Positions 30,958 to 41,747 of a stretch of 64,000 bases of DNA are shown one piece after another. The translations under genes and the position numbers were made by a program. The notes under the pieces were generated by a model. That model was not told where the DNA came from, made no database searches, and saw only the letters and a list, made by a program, of their open reading frames with translations. How positions within the stretch are numbered: the stretch's first letter is position 1; each line of letters begins with the position of its first letter. This stretch comes from Corynespora cassiicola. Its lineage: Eukaryota; Ascomycota; Dothideomycetes; Pleosporales; Corynesporascaceae. The stretch is taken from positions 2,542,001-2,606,000 of the forward strand of contig JAEUWY010000001.1 of NCBI GenBank assembly GCA_022059125.1, written 5' to 3'.

Positions 30958-33301
30958 ATGACTGGCCGAAAACGACGTGCGCCTGGTGCATCCACTCAGG
31001 TCCAGCAGCCTGCCGAGATTCATGACCACGTCTACACGCAAGACGCCGCCAACATGGCCGCCGACCAGTACCTGAGCAATTGGAACGACACGTCAGCTGC
31101 TGGTGATCTGAATGCCCCGTTTGGAGATCCTTCCTTGTATGGGAACATGGGCTATTCCGGAGGTATGGGCGCGACTGGCCAGTCGTCGCACAACCGCATC
31201 GTGTCCCTCGACGGCATGTCGGACGGCGACGTGGGCAGCCAGCTCGTAAGACGCAACCCTAATCAGCAGCTCGCCGCACGAAGAACACCATGGGACGGCT
31301 ACAACGGTACCCCAGGGCAGCAGCCAGGCTGGGAGACGGTTGATGATGACGAAGAACTAGAGCAGAAGGCCCTTTTGGCAAAAAAAGACGCGTTGTCCAA
31401 GAGAAAGCAGATCCCCCCGTTCGTCCAGAAGCTGAGCAGGTAATGTGCCTTGTCTCTATGCATGACAGTGTGACTAACCCGACAAAAGCTTTCTCGACGA
31501 GAAGAACAACGAGAACCTCATCCGATGGTCCGACGATGGCAACTCCTTCATTGTGATAGATGAAGACGAATTCGCTAGGACGCTCATACCCGAGCTTTTC
31601 AAGCACAACAACTACGCTTCGTTTGTGAGACAGCTGAATATGTACGGATTCCATAAAAAGGTCGGACTGTCCGACAACTCCATGAAGGCGAGCGAGACGA
31701 AAGCAAAAGCCCCCAGTGAATACTATAACAAATACTTCAAGCGTGGCCGACCAGAGCTTTTGTGGCTCATCCAGAAGCCAAAGAATCCTACTGCGGGCCC
31801 GAAGCGGAAACGCGACGACGAAAAGCAAGGCGATAGCGACGAGGACCGCAAATATGTCCAGGATTCTGGGGGTGGGGCGACCTATCCTGAGGACCTGGCC
31901 GTGCGAGGCAACCAAGACATGACCATGATTCCCCGAACTGAGTACAATAGCTTGAGGACGGAAGTCCGACATCTCCAGCAGCAGCAGAAGATGATATCCA
32001 ACGTTCTCGGACAGATTAGGCGCCAGAACGACCAACTTTATCAGCAAGCTACTGCTTTCCAAGCCTTGCACGACCGGCATGAAAACTCGATTAACGCCAT
32101 ATTGACGTTCTTGGCCACCTTTTACAACCGAAGCCTAGAAGGCAATACAAATGGCTTGAATCTTGCGGATATGTTTGGACCAGCGATTCCCTCGCAGCAG
32201 CCGCACGGGAACGTCGTCGATGTCGACGACTTTCCGGAGAAGCCAATGAACAAATCCCCTCAAATGCACCGTGCGAAGCGGCCTCTCGCCCTTCTCCCTG
32301 CTCCTATCCAAAAGGACGTACTCTCACCGACTGGTCGTGCCGCGACTGTAAGCCCGTCTGTACGACCGACGCCCAGCCCTCTTGGTAGGCCGGGGAACAA
32401 GCAGTCTGTCTTCAAGTCACCAGTGCCTCAGTCAAGAAGTCCCTCTACTTATGGCCCTCAGTCAACTAGAGACGGGTCTGCGGGCTCCTCCCTCAGGCCC
32501 GAGTCTACCACGCCCACCGGGCATTCCATGGGCATCCCAGACAATGATGAGATCATGTCCGCCATACAGAATGCCAATGCGAACTCCGGTCAATCCACCA
32601 CCCAGCCACCCCAGTTTGACTTTCCTGCTGCGCTGGAGAGTTTCCAGACCCAAGACGGCAACGTACCACTGACGCAGCAACAGCGCAACGACGTACTATC
32701 TCTGATGGCCAATAACGCCTCGGCAGCCTCACCTAACAGTAACCTTGCGCACAATACGAACAACGCCATGGTCAACCCACAGCCACCCCCAATGCCAAAC
32801 CTTGACCAGATTGCCGCCACTCAAGCACAGCTCGAACTGCTTCAAAAGATGTCGGACGAACAAAACTCGCGCGTCCAGAGCCTCCAGGAACGTCTCCAAC
32901 CGCTTAGTCCGAGTGGGTCAATCCCTGGCCTGACTGACAATGGTTACTTTGGCAGTGGCGGACTAGGCGAGCCCGGTGCCCTGGATCTGGATTTTGATTC
33001 TCTCGTCCAGGGAGATGACTATTATTCTGCAACTCATGGGAATGGCATTAACGGCGGAGACATCAATGTCCCGGATCTGAACTACGAACTTCCCGATGCG
33101 GGTGATCTCTCAAATACCGAGGGCTTCGGTGGCACGTCTGGCGATGCCTTCAACTTCGACACGTCAAACGACAAGTTGACTGTCAACGATGACGGCAGGA
33201 TTGAGAGCGTCAGCTCCAGCGCAACGAGTCCCACCGCCACGGTAGAAGAGGTGGAGGACGAGACAAGGGCCAAGCGCAGCCCCAAGAGAAGGAAGAAGTG
33301 A
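30958..33301 (+). CDS. HSF1: Heat shock transcription factor
   Basis: Model: exon 1 30958-31439, intron 31440-31488 (GTAATG...AAAG, 49 bp), exon 2 31489-33301, giving 764 residues. The intron falls inside the DNA-binding domain and joins PPFVQKLS to SFLDEKNN. The winged-helix DNA-binding domain covers about 150-260 and contains 'IPELFKHNNYASFVRQLNMY' and GFHKKVG. A hydrophobic heptad region (about 308-375, with LRTEVRHLQQQQ and 'ISNVLGQIRRQNDQLYQQAT') gives trimerisation. The rest is disordered, Ser/Pro/Gln-rich, with an acidic region near 660-740 that could activate, and a basic end AKRSPKRRKK that fits a nuclear signal. It is the conserved activator of chaperone genes binding GAA repeats. 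The ~150-residue N-terminal extension before the domain is usual in filamentous fungi. Confidence 0.95.
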
Positions 33302-34032
33302 GCATTGGCGAAATGATGGTGTTTGCGTGTGCTGGCGTTTAGACTTGGCGGGGGCGCAAGCCGCGGACATTCCAGCGCTGCCGGCATGATTGGGTTGGAT
33401 TTGGGCGGTCAAAAATTCGATGCATCAGGAGCATCTAGGCGAATCGAGCATCGATAGTGGACGGATTCCTGGGCGCTAGATATGATTGGAACGGCCTATA
33501 ATTGGCGTCGATTTAGAATTATTTTCAAAAGTCGGACGTATTTCCATATTTCCTCGTATTTCTTTTGGAACACTCGGACGGTCTTTCTACTCTTTTCTTC
33601 AGTATCGTCTTGATCAGAGAATGGCGGGAGCTACGAACAGCACTACGAGGCGCGGAATATTGAACGCTGATAACCTCTTATGCGCGATTGACCTTGTGAT
33701 GAAGACGTAGCGTTGATGGCTTACGGATGCTTGCCGTCCAGTGGGATATTTTCGAGCAAAGGTTGCTTGTCAAGTGGGTAGAAGCTGGCATTCTGTACCC
33801 CCAGAAAAAGCAGAGTATGCATGTAAGAATATTCTGAAGACATGGTAATAATACTCTATTCAAGGAACCGAAATCCATATGTCATGAACCAAAACCAAAT
33901 ACCCTCCCGAGTCGTCAAAACCAAAGGCCAAAGCCGGCAAAAGAGAGAACCCATAATCCTACACAACAATGTAATGTAACAATCTTCCATACACCCATCG
34001 TGACTTCGTTTCAGCATGTCCATGTCGACTTG
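33302..34032. other. Convergent intergenic region
   Basis: 731 bases holding the 3' ends of HSF1 (plus strand) and the glycine-rich gene (minus strand). No additional gene was recognised. Confidence 0.45.
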
Positions 34033-34257
34033 TTAACATCCACCGCCGCCACCACCACCACCTCCTCCATCTCCTCCGCCACCGCCGCCGCCGCCCCCTC
34101 CACCATCACCTCCGCTGAACCATCCTCCTCCGCTACTGGCGCCCCCGTCTCCATAGTAGCCTCCGTATGCTGCGCCGTTACCGTGACGTCCGCGGCGGCG
34201 TGACTGGCGCATGGGCGGGGGGTAGTCGTAGGCTTGTTTCGAGGAGCCGCAGCCCAT
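34033..34257 (-). CDS. Tiny glycine-rich protein with MGC acylation motif
   Basis: A 74-residue intronless frame beginning MGCGSSKQAYDYPPP. Gly2 followed by Ser at position 5/6 fits N-myristoylation, and Cys3 next to it fits S-palmitoylation. The protein would therefore be tethered to membranes. Residues 17-24 are basic (RQSRRRGRHG). From about 30 on it is almost only Gly with some Asp/Ser/Trp, ending GGGC. The Gly codons form a GGT/GGC/GGA repeat that could shrink or grow. I have seen small MGCGSSK-type proteins in ascomycetes, but no function is known. The ATG context, the TM-free acylation signal and the position between transcribed genes favour a real gene. Confidence 0.6.
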   Translation of the reverse strand: MGCGSSKQAYDYPPPMRQSRRRGRHGNGAAYGGYYGDGGASSGGGWFSGGDGGGGGGGGGGGDGGGGGGGGGGC

Positions 34258-34871
34258 GTTGAAGATGTCTGTGTGGTTGGTACGTAGGTTTGTCCTAGGG
34301 CGAAGAGTTTGGAAGGTGCGCCTTTGCGTTTCGATGGATCGAGTTGTGATGCGTTGGATGTGTCCAGAGTCTTGAGTTTCGTTGACTGGATAGCGGGTTG
34401 TGTGTCTGGACAGAGCAGGAAGGCGCTGGTGACTCGAAGTTGCTTTGTCCTATCCGACTCGAGATGGTAGCAATCCGCTCAAACGTATATATATGTATAT
34501 ATCGAGATGTATGCAATACCTCGATACCTTTACAAAAAAGAAGAAAGGCGTATGATGGAAAAAAAATGTATGATGTTGTCTGATCAAACATTCAGCAGCA
34601 ACCCCCCCCGCCTCTATTTATCCCCTTCAGCTACCCACCCAAAAACACCACCTGCGCACCGCAATCAGCCTCGCCTCTCAGGCGCGCCGTCTCAAAACGT
34701 CATCGTCGTGTCCGCCCCAAACCACCACCCAACCCCCGATATGGTACCACGCCGCGAGCTAGCAAATCACCCGCCCATAAAAACCATCCGAATCGTGCTG
34801 ACCGGGGGGGGGCTCAGAAACAAGGCGGGAGCGATCGGTCTTTGTCGGGGCGGAGGCTTGGGCCCGTCAGG

Positions 34872-34909
<38 letters not shown>

Positions 34910-35896
34910 CGTTCTCTGCCAGGTAGGTCACAGCCGCAGGCTAGACTGGGAATGGTACCGGTACGGCGACCAGTCCACTCCAGCTATGGACAGGCTTCGC
35001 CTTGCCCTGCCGTGCCCTACCTAGGTAGGGAGAGCCAGCAGGGCTGAACGGGTGCGCGTCCGTGCGCTCGCTGCGCGTTTTGGCTCGATGAGGAAGGGAA
35101 AGGGCGTACGGGTCAGGTGGGCTGGTTGCCAGACTGGTGCCTCAGGGCTGTGCTGAAGAGGCGAGGTCACGTGAGAGTCCATCATTCCTCGTCTGCGGAT
35201 AAAGCCGTCGTAGTGGCATGATTGCGACCTGGACTTTGCCGGAAAGCGGTTGGGTGGATAGGAGATTCAAGTCATGAGAGCAGAAGCCATTCATTATGAG
35301 TGTGCACCTTCAGGAGTCACCTAGACTTGTGCACTTGCTTTGGGCGCGTCAATGTAAATGTATATTTCCCATGGCCGGAAAGTCGGAATGGTGTGATACG
35401 TGGTGCGTCAGTGTACAGTGGAGAGGACGGGGCGGCGGCTAGGCGGAGTTTAGATTTGTGGAGAATCCAAGTCGCGCACGACTCGCTTTGTTTGGAAGTT
35501 GGTACATTGTTACATTCGCTCTCAGCTAGCGGGTTTGAAGTCTCGTTAAGAAAAAAAAGATGGCCATGAGAGACTTGGGCCCAGCATGGGCATGGGAAGA
35601 AAGTTGGAGGATATGAATCCGCTCATTGAGTATTAATTGATACAGGAAAGTAAAGTCGCTTGAGAATACTGCAATCAAAATAGGGACAAGGAAAAAAAAC
35701 ACGACAGACGTGAACAGTGAAGTCGTGTCGTCTATTGAACCTGAGTTTGCCCCAAAAAAAACATCGTCGCATCTATTCGAAAAAACATGGTCGTTCGTGC
35801 GCGCGTTGTACGCCGCTCGCATACGCATCTAGCAGCCGGACCCTTGGAACCCCGCCCAATGCTCATTTGCATATTCGTGTACGCCTGTGCACCCAA
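34258..35896. other. Intergenic region with microsatellite
   Basis: 1.6 kb containing the promoter of the glycine-rich gene, a long CT/GT dinucleotide repeat, a CCTACCTAGGTAGG palindrome near 35017-35030 and the 3' UTR of the transporter. No gene is supported. Confidence 0.5.
34872..34909 (+). repeat. (CT)n(GT)n compound dinucleotide microsatellite
   Basis: About 14 CT units run directly into about five GT units in noncoding DNA. Confidence 0.92.
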
Positions 35897-37053
35897 TTAC
35901 TTGCGCTGTTTCGCCTTCATGGCGAGGTGGGAGTACACCCAGCCACCGCCCAGGGCCAGCAAAACGCCGAACCACTCGCGGGGGCTGAGGATCTTGCCCT
36001 CGCTGTACCAGCCAATGGACAAAATCAGTATCGTTTTCAGATGGCTGACAATGTTGAACGTCAAGGCAGACGTGCGGCCGATGATCAAAAACTGAGACAA
36101 GTTGTAGAGAGAGGCCATGATGCCCGAGGCGCAGACCGAGTAGAGAATGTTGGTCGGCACGACGCTGAGGTCGGGGATGGTGTCAAAGAATGGAACAAAT
36201 GGGATAAGCATCAGGACGGAGATGGGGGCCTGGTTGAGCAACAGCTGGGGTGCCGAAACCGCAAAGTCTTCAATCTTCTTGCCAATCCAAATCTGGTACA
36301 AGGCAGTAGAGCAGAAAGCAAGCGTGGCAATGATGATTCCAAAAAGCTGCGTCTTGGCAGCCTCGGTGATGGTGAAGGACACACCGATGCAGGTGGCCAG
36401 AATGGCGGCGAGCATGTAGCGGGTGACGGTCTTGCGGAAGAGTACATAGTTGATCAGGACAACGCAGGGTGTGGTCATGACCTTGGACAGCTGGTAAAAG
36501 CCGATCGAGTTGTACGTCAAACTCAAGTTGCCAAGCACAACATATCCGGCGAAAAAGGCGCATACGGGCAGCATGTCCCACGGGTTCAGGCGGAGGGCCT
36601 TGAAGGCGCGGAAGGGGCCGCGGGTCGAAATGAAGAGGACGAGGCCGGTCGCGGTGAAATGCCACATGACCACCATGAGCTGGCATGATTTGAGCTGCTT
36701 ATCGCTGAATACGCTGCTCGACAGTCAGAAACGGGTCGCGCGCAAGGCGGGGAGGGGCGTCATCGTACCGCTTGCTCAGGAAAATCAGGCCGAGGGTGGA
36801 GAAGGTGTTGAGGGCGATCCAGAAGCAGGTAATCAGCTTCTCCTTCAGCGGCAGTGGCTGGGGCTCCGCAGGCTTTTCGAAAGTGGGGAGCTCTTGCAGC
36901 TCGGTGGACTCGCGAGGGTCGACATTGTCGACGAGGCCCTCGGTGGAGGGGCGCTTCTCAACTGTGGTGGGCGTCAGTCACAGGCACAGGCACAGGAACA
37001 GAGCGGGCGAGAGCGTCGGCTGGCGGCGCTCGGCGGAGAAGCAACGTACCCAT
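35897..37053 (-). CDS. Triose-phosphate-translocator/DMT family nucleotide-sugar-type transporter (SLC35E3-like)
   Basis: Model: exon 1 37053-37050 (ATGG, 4 nt), intron 37049-36962 (GTACGT...CACAG, 88 bp), exon 2 36961-36769, intron 36768-36714 (GTACGA...GCAG, 55 bp), exon 3 36713-35897, giving 337 residues. The 4-nt first exon is inferred. Without it the next ATG (36676) would remove the first membrane helix. About ten hydrophobic helices are visible. Typical TPT features are 'LNTFSTLGLIFLSK', 'GNLSLTYNSIGFYQLSKVMT' followed by PCVVL, and the C-terminal 'VSHLKTILILSIGWYSEGK'. The family moves phosphorylated sugars or nucleotide sugars across Golgi/ER membranes. The exact substrate cannot be read. 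The lysine-rich end (KAKQRK) could act in retrieval. Confidence 0.86.
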
Positions 37054-37504
37054 TGGGGACGAGAGGGTTGGGACGGGTAGCGAGCGACTGGAGGAGGCTG
37101 TCGGGCTATGGGCGCATGCTAAATAGCAAAGGACAGGTGGGAGGCGGAGCGAGGGCGGGCGGGGCGCGTACGGAGTGCGACGTTGTCGACGGTTTCAGAG
37201 AAAAAGAAGAGGAGATGAGCACGAAAAGGGTGGCACGGCGAGAGCAGGCGGCCAAGCACTACGGCCACAAGCGGTAGGGGAAGGGGGATTTGGGCTTTTG
37301 CAGGCGACAGGCTCACGGCCGGGCCGTGCGCGGGCTGAGCCAGCGTCCTGGCACTACTACATGGGACGAGGAACGAGGGCTAAAACTGCAAATGAGCTGG
37401 GGCCGCCACGACCGTCCGGCGCGTTCGCTGAGTGGGCGGCGGGCGGCGGCGGCAACGCGAGAGGATGCACCGTGTCATCACACGAGCCCGGCCCCGAGTA
37501 ATTT

Positions 37505-37524
37505 CAGACAGACAGACAGACAGA
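37505..37524 (+). repeat. (AGAC)n tetranucleotide repeat
   Basis: Five perfect AGAC units. Confidence 0.85.
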
Positions 37525-37612
37525 GGCGACGCGATGGCGGCGCGAGGCTTGGTACGGCTCTCGCTGCGAGGCAGCATGCAGGCGCCGCCCATCGCGACCC
37601 TCCCTCGCAGAA

Positions 37613-37645
37613 GAAGCAGCAGCAGCAGCAGCAGAAGAAGAAGAA
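37613..37645 (+). repeat. (AGC)n/(AAG)n trinucleotide repeat
   Basis: An AGC run flanked by AAG units in noncoding DNA. Confidence 0.8.
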
Positions 37646-38887
37646 AGCCTCCGCCAGCGCCAGCGCCAGCACCGCCGCCGTGCCTGGCCCAGCCAGCCAG
37701 CCGTGATCGTCTCAGGGAGCGGGGGCTGCTGTGGCGGCCGGGGCCCTTGCGGCCGTTCTATTCACGGCGCCGCACCGTCAGCATTGCTAACCACCTGCTC
37801 TGCCGTGGTGTCGCGTAGCAGCACAGCACGTCGAGCCAGAGCGAACAGGCAGGGCCTCGTCGTCGTCGCTCAGGCTTGGTGCGTAGTCCTCGCAAGTCAT
37901 GACGACGCCGCCTACCAACCTCCTGTAGGATGCCGGCGGCTGCTCTGGGCCTGTCCCGAATCGGCCCTTGCTGGATGTCTGAGGAATGGTTTGGTGTCTA
38001 TCAATGCGGTACTCGTCCGCCAAGAGCCCTTCACAACACTGCGAGTTTTGCTCGGCTGCTTGTCAACGAGATTAAAGCCTGGCCGGGCCCACTGCTGTCT
38101 AGGGAAGCATTTCCAATGCCATTCCTTCGACCTCGCTGCTAGTCCCCCTGTGGCAAGCGTAGCCTCCAACAGATCTAGCTTGGCGTCAATCTCCGCCCAG
38201 ATCCGAGTTAGACCGAGATAGGACCCTAATCCCACGGGCTAGGCGTAGCCTGTGGCTTAGGGACCGACCCGAGGCCTGGAGACGTGTTTATTCTTAGCCC
38301 TACACTTATCTGGAGTATCGCTCGAGGCAGACCGTCGCCAGCAAGAGAGGCGACGACGCCTGTTTGCGCGCTGCAGTGCACAATTCTCAGCCAAGAGCAA
38401 CTTGATACGGTTTTATTAGAGTTTGGATGGGTCTCGGGTACCCGGCTACCTGACAGACATGGCTGTCCCGGGCACCCACAATTGATTTTCCCGTCAAGCC
38501 CGAGGTAGACTCAACGTCGTTTCAATGCGCCGTTTGGAAGCCGTCTCCATGGCTGTCTCTGGGCAAACCTCAGCATCTTCCCACCATGGAGCCAGCGTTT
38601 TACATCTCGCTGCCCAAGATCTGGCCTTGGATCCTGGTAGATCGCCTTCAATCCCGAATCGGGGCTTCACTCCAACGAGCGTCGTGCCACGGGCCCTGCT
38701 CAGATCGACAGCATGCACGGTAGGGCAGGTGCCGAATTCCTGTGGTTGACCAAGAATTCATTTTTTTGAGTTATAGGGGCGCCGAACACGTCCTTCCGTT
38801 GGAGCCGCCATTGGCTCGCAGCATTCCCATCGGTTGGTATGGCGACGGCTTCTTGATGATCGCACTTTCTACATCAAACGCAAGCAC

Positions 38888-39718
38888 TCAGGCATGAATG
38901 CCCCTTGCGCCCATCATGCTCTCCTCCAGCTTCTGGGCGTACTCGACACTGACACCCGTGACTTCGGCATTGCGAACGCCATAGAGGCTGTGGAAGGGAT
39001 CGAGGACGGCTTGTGACTGCGAATAGTTCTTCTCGTCTTGCACGCGGTGAACACGACCGCTGGGAAAGCGCACCCGAGAGATGGCGCCGTCTATGAGGTG
39101 AACCTGGAGCCGGTGCAGCGAGGGAACCACGCCCAGCAGATCGACAAGCTCCTGAACTTTCTGGCGGATGCCTGCGGGGAGACCGCGCCCCCCGCAATTA
39201 TACTTGATCATGCCGGTATAGTCATCCACGTGCTCCACGTTTATGATATAGTTCTTTATGCGTATCAAGTTCCTCTGGGAGAAGTGGTTGAGAAACAAGT
39301 ACGATCGGCTCGGCGTCAGGTTGTTCGCTGTTCTCCACCTGTGGCGGAACTTGATGTTATCAAAAGCAACATCAATCACAAACACATTGTCTCCGTACAA
39401 GAGGTCCGCGCACTCGTCGTGGATCTTGTGGCACGTCATAAGGAGAGCAATGTTTCCCCTCTTCCACACGATGTCGTGACCCGTCTCACGATCACTCTTC
39501 GGCAGCGTCTTTTGCATTTTCCACACGCCATTACCAAGTGTTTGGCGGACAAATGTCAGGTTGTATTCGCTCCGTTCAGGCTCGCCCGTCCCGCGTTGGA
39601 AGCGCACGTCGAAGGTGGTCGTGTGGGGTAGTACGTATTGGAAGATCTGGCGTCGGAGCTCGAGGGGAAGCCGCAGCAGCGGCGGAACCTCTACAGAAGG
39701 AGGAAATAGCGACTGCAT
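38888..39718 (-). CDS. DUF7730-like / F-box-like fungal protein
   Basis: 276 residues from the ATG at 39718. The frame is open a little further upstream but without an ATG. After a short leader comes 'LLRLPLELRRQIFQYVLPH', the usual opening of a very large Pezizomycotina family (DUF7730 and F-box-like relatives). It is followed by 'LLMTCHKIHDECADLLYGDN' and VFVID, both also typical. The remaining part has alternating helices and strands with 'NLIRIKNYIINVEH'. No intron. Members are often lineage-specific and of unknown function. An adaptor role in ubiquitin ligases is only a guess from the F-box-like start. Confidence 0.82.
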   Translation of the reverse strand: MQSLFPPSVEVPPLLRLPLELRRQIFQYVLPHTTTFDVRFQRGTGEPERSEYNLTFVRQTLGNGVWKMQKTLPKSDRETGHDIVWKRGNIALLMTCHKIHDECADLLYGDNVFVIDVAFDNIKFRHRWRTANNLTPSRSYLFLNHFSQRNLIRIKNYIINVEHVDDYTGMIKYNCGGRGLPAGIRQKVQELVDLLGVVPSLHRLQVHLIDGAISRVRFPSGRVHRVQDEKNYSQSQAVLDPFHSLYGVRNAEVTGVSVEYAQKLEESMMGARGIHA

Positions 39719-40244
39719 CGTGCCAACAAGGTCTAAAACGGAAAACAACTATGCGCACAGAATCTCAAGTAGAACCATATTGAAGAACGTTTCCGGGGAC
39801 TGCGGTCCCTCATTGACGACATCGGAGGTGGGGAGATGGGCGCGGGCCGGCTAGAGCGCCGCGCTTGGCGTTATCCCAGCTGCTAAGGGACGTTGCGACA
39901 ACATGACTCCTTTCCCCAACCACGACCATCAGCCATGATAATCGACGTCGCCAGTCCTTTGGGGCTGCTGTTCACCCCCAGCAATTCTGCCAGGAATGCC
40001 TCATCTTCCACCTATAGCCCCAACGGAGGGGTCTCGTCTATCTGAACTCCTCCCTTCCCTATCGGTGTCGAAGCAGCACGCAATCGTCATATAGACAGTT
40101 ATCGCACAACTTCCAACCGATAATACTCAATCCCAACCCTCATAGCCGTTAAAAATTCCAAAAATTGAATCCAACAAGTGAAGAGAAGGAACAGTCGTGT
40201 TTGAATTTCCCGCAAAACTCTAGATACCGTCACTCACCGCCAAC
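39719..40244. promoter_or_regulatory. Divergent intergenic region, DUF7730-like / F-box gene
   Basis: 526 bases that should contain both promoters. The 100 bases before the F-box start are an A/C-rich leader. Nothing else was seen. Confidence 0.5.
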
Positions 40245-41321
40245 ATGATATTCGAATACCTGGCGACTGAGCTCGTTTCGCACGTGTTCCTCTCCTGCGA
40301 TTCCGTCTCCGACGTCCTTGCCCTCTCCTCCGCCTGCCGCCGATTTCGCAACATCTACACCTCGTCTCAGAAGCTCACCCTACTCGAAAACGCTGCCGAA
40401 GCTGAATTCGGCCCTCTCCAAGACCTCACCCAAGTCCTCACGCACAACGCCAGCCAGCCGGCGCATATCGTTCGCTCAGTCCCCTTTTCCATCGCCCTCC
40501 TCAAACAAATCGTTCATGCGGGTCGAACCGCACAAAAATGGTGCGACATCTACCCGTTCAAGAAGTGGAAGTACAACTACGAGCACCGGCGGCTCCTGAC
40601 GGACGAGGAGCGCTATCGCGTGCGCCGGGCGATATACCGTCTTTGGCTGTACTCGCGGGCCTTCCACAACCGCGAGCACCCACGCGAGCTCCGCGCCTCC
40701 AAGCTCGTGATCCAGAAGCGCGCCGGACTCCTCCACAACTGGAGCACCTGGGAGCTGGCCGAGATGGCCGACGTGCACGCCGTCATGCGCGACGTGGTCC
40801 ACAACAACGTCTGCCCGTCCAACGGCACCATCTCGCGCAAGTTCAAGAAGCGCTACCCCGACCACGAACACTCGCTCCTCTTCAACATCCACCTCAACTA
40901 CCCCCCGCCTGCCTCCAACGCCCCGGCGTACAACCCCTTCGCTCCGCCGTGCTACTCGGCCTCCAACACCCTGTCGTCCCACTTTCATAGCACGCAGACG
41001 TACACGCAGCGCTACGCGTCGTCCAAGTTCAGCCTGCACGCCAACCACGAGGTCGGCGCCGAGGGCTGGGGCGACGACATCCCGCACTACTATGTCGTCG
41101 AGGACATGCTGAAGCTGGACCCCGAGCAGATTCTGTATCTCAAGGAGCATGCGCCGCTCAAGGGCATGGTGGAGGGCTATGTCCGCGGCCTGGGCGACTG
41201 GTTCGAGAACAATGGAGAGACGTTTGGGCAGACGGTCGAGTGGGTTCTTGATGAGCGGGGCGAGGATGTGGGCGAGTTCATGCAGGAGGTTGCCGAGGGG
41301 GAGATGGGGATTGCTGTCTGA
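40245..41321 (+). CDS. F-box protein
   Basis: A 358-residue intronless gene with the ATG in 'GCCAACATGATA'. The first 45 residues are an F-box: 'FEYLATELVSHVFLSCDSVS', then DVLALSSACRRFRNI. The rest has no repeat type I can name but is well ordered up to the end, with 'RYRVRRAIYRLWLYSRAFHN' and a C-terminal acidic stretch. F-box proteins bring substrates to SCF ubiquitin ligases through Skp1. I recognise the architecture (F-box followed by the YRLWLYSRAF segment) from a conserved filamentous-fungal family without known substrate. Codons are strongly C-ending, like the conserved genes nearby, which argues against recent transfer. Confidence 0.88.
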   Translation: MIFEYLATELVSHVFLSCDSVSDVLALSSACRRFRNIYTSSQKLTLLENAAEAEFGPLQDLTQVLTHNASQPAHIVRSVPFSIALLKQIVHAGRTAQKWCDIYPFKKWKYNYEHRRLLTDEERYRVRRAIYRLWLYSRAFHNREHPRELRASKLVIQKRAGLLHNWSTWELAEMADVHAVMRDVVHNNVCPSNGTISRKFKKRYPDHEHSLLFNIHLNYPPPASNAPAYNPFAPPCYSASNTLSSHFHSTQTYTQRYASSKFSLHANHEVGAEGWGDDIPHYYVVEDMLKLDPEQILYLKEHAPLKGMVEGYVRGLGDWFENNGETFGQTVEWVLDERGEDVGEFMQEVAEGEMGIAV

Positions 41322-41747
41322 GAGTGGTGTGTCTATTGCGCTCATTCACGAGTGCATACATGTGTTTGCGTTCGAGTATAGTGTTTATTGCATGCATTAT
41401 ATAGTTGCGTCACAGCATAGTAGCAATATCGCGTACATTCAATAGATGAACACTCACTCGTACATGACTGGACCCGGCATGTTGCAGCAAGAAATTTGTG
41501 ATGAATCCTCTATTCGATCGCACCGCGTGATGCACACTATCGGACACTCCCAAACTAATGCTGGATGGATATCATGACACCCAAGACTTTTCCAATCACC
41601 CTGCCTCTAATAAGCGTCCCAGAAACCGTTTTGCGCCGAGTTCTTTTGCTCTCTCTGAAATGACGGGTAGATTGCCATGGTAGAGAAGCGAATACAAAGA
41701 AGGAAAAAAAAAGTGGAAAAACGCCGCACGTCTATCCTTGAGCCACT
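41322..41747. other. Convergent 3' UTR interval
   Basis: 426 bases between the convergent F-box and BRX1 genes, AT-richer than both. No further feature. Confidence 0.5.

Larger units (their letters stand above)
37054..38887. other. GC-rich intergenic region
   Basis: 1.8 kb between the transporter start and the end of the DUF7730-like gene. It contains AGAC and AGC/AAG simple repeats that generate Gln/Lys-rich open frames, and an unrecognised segment around 37.9-38.3 kb. I could not support a gene. Confidence 0.45.

Noticed and set aside
35717..36688. 323-codon plus-strand frame over the transporter gene
   Set aside because: It is the mirror of the transporter exon, and its translation is a charged Gly/Arg mix without helices.
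37290..37706. Frame encoding a poly-Gln/Lys tract
   Set aside because: It is created by the AGC/AAG microsatellite, with no conserved flanks or splice partners.
37912..38235. 107-codon minus-strand frame that looks somewhat protein-like
   Set aside because: I could not match it to a family or transposon and found no continuation on either side. A translated search would be needed.
40476..41345. 289-codon frame antisense to the F-box gene
   Set aside because: The sense gene has an F-box and an ATG context. The antisense is Val/Arg/Gly-rich noise.
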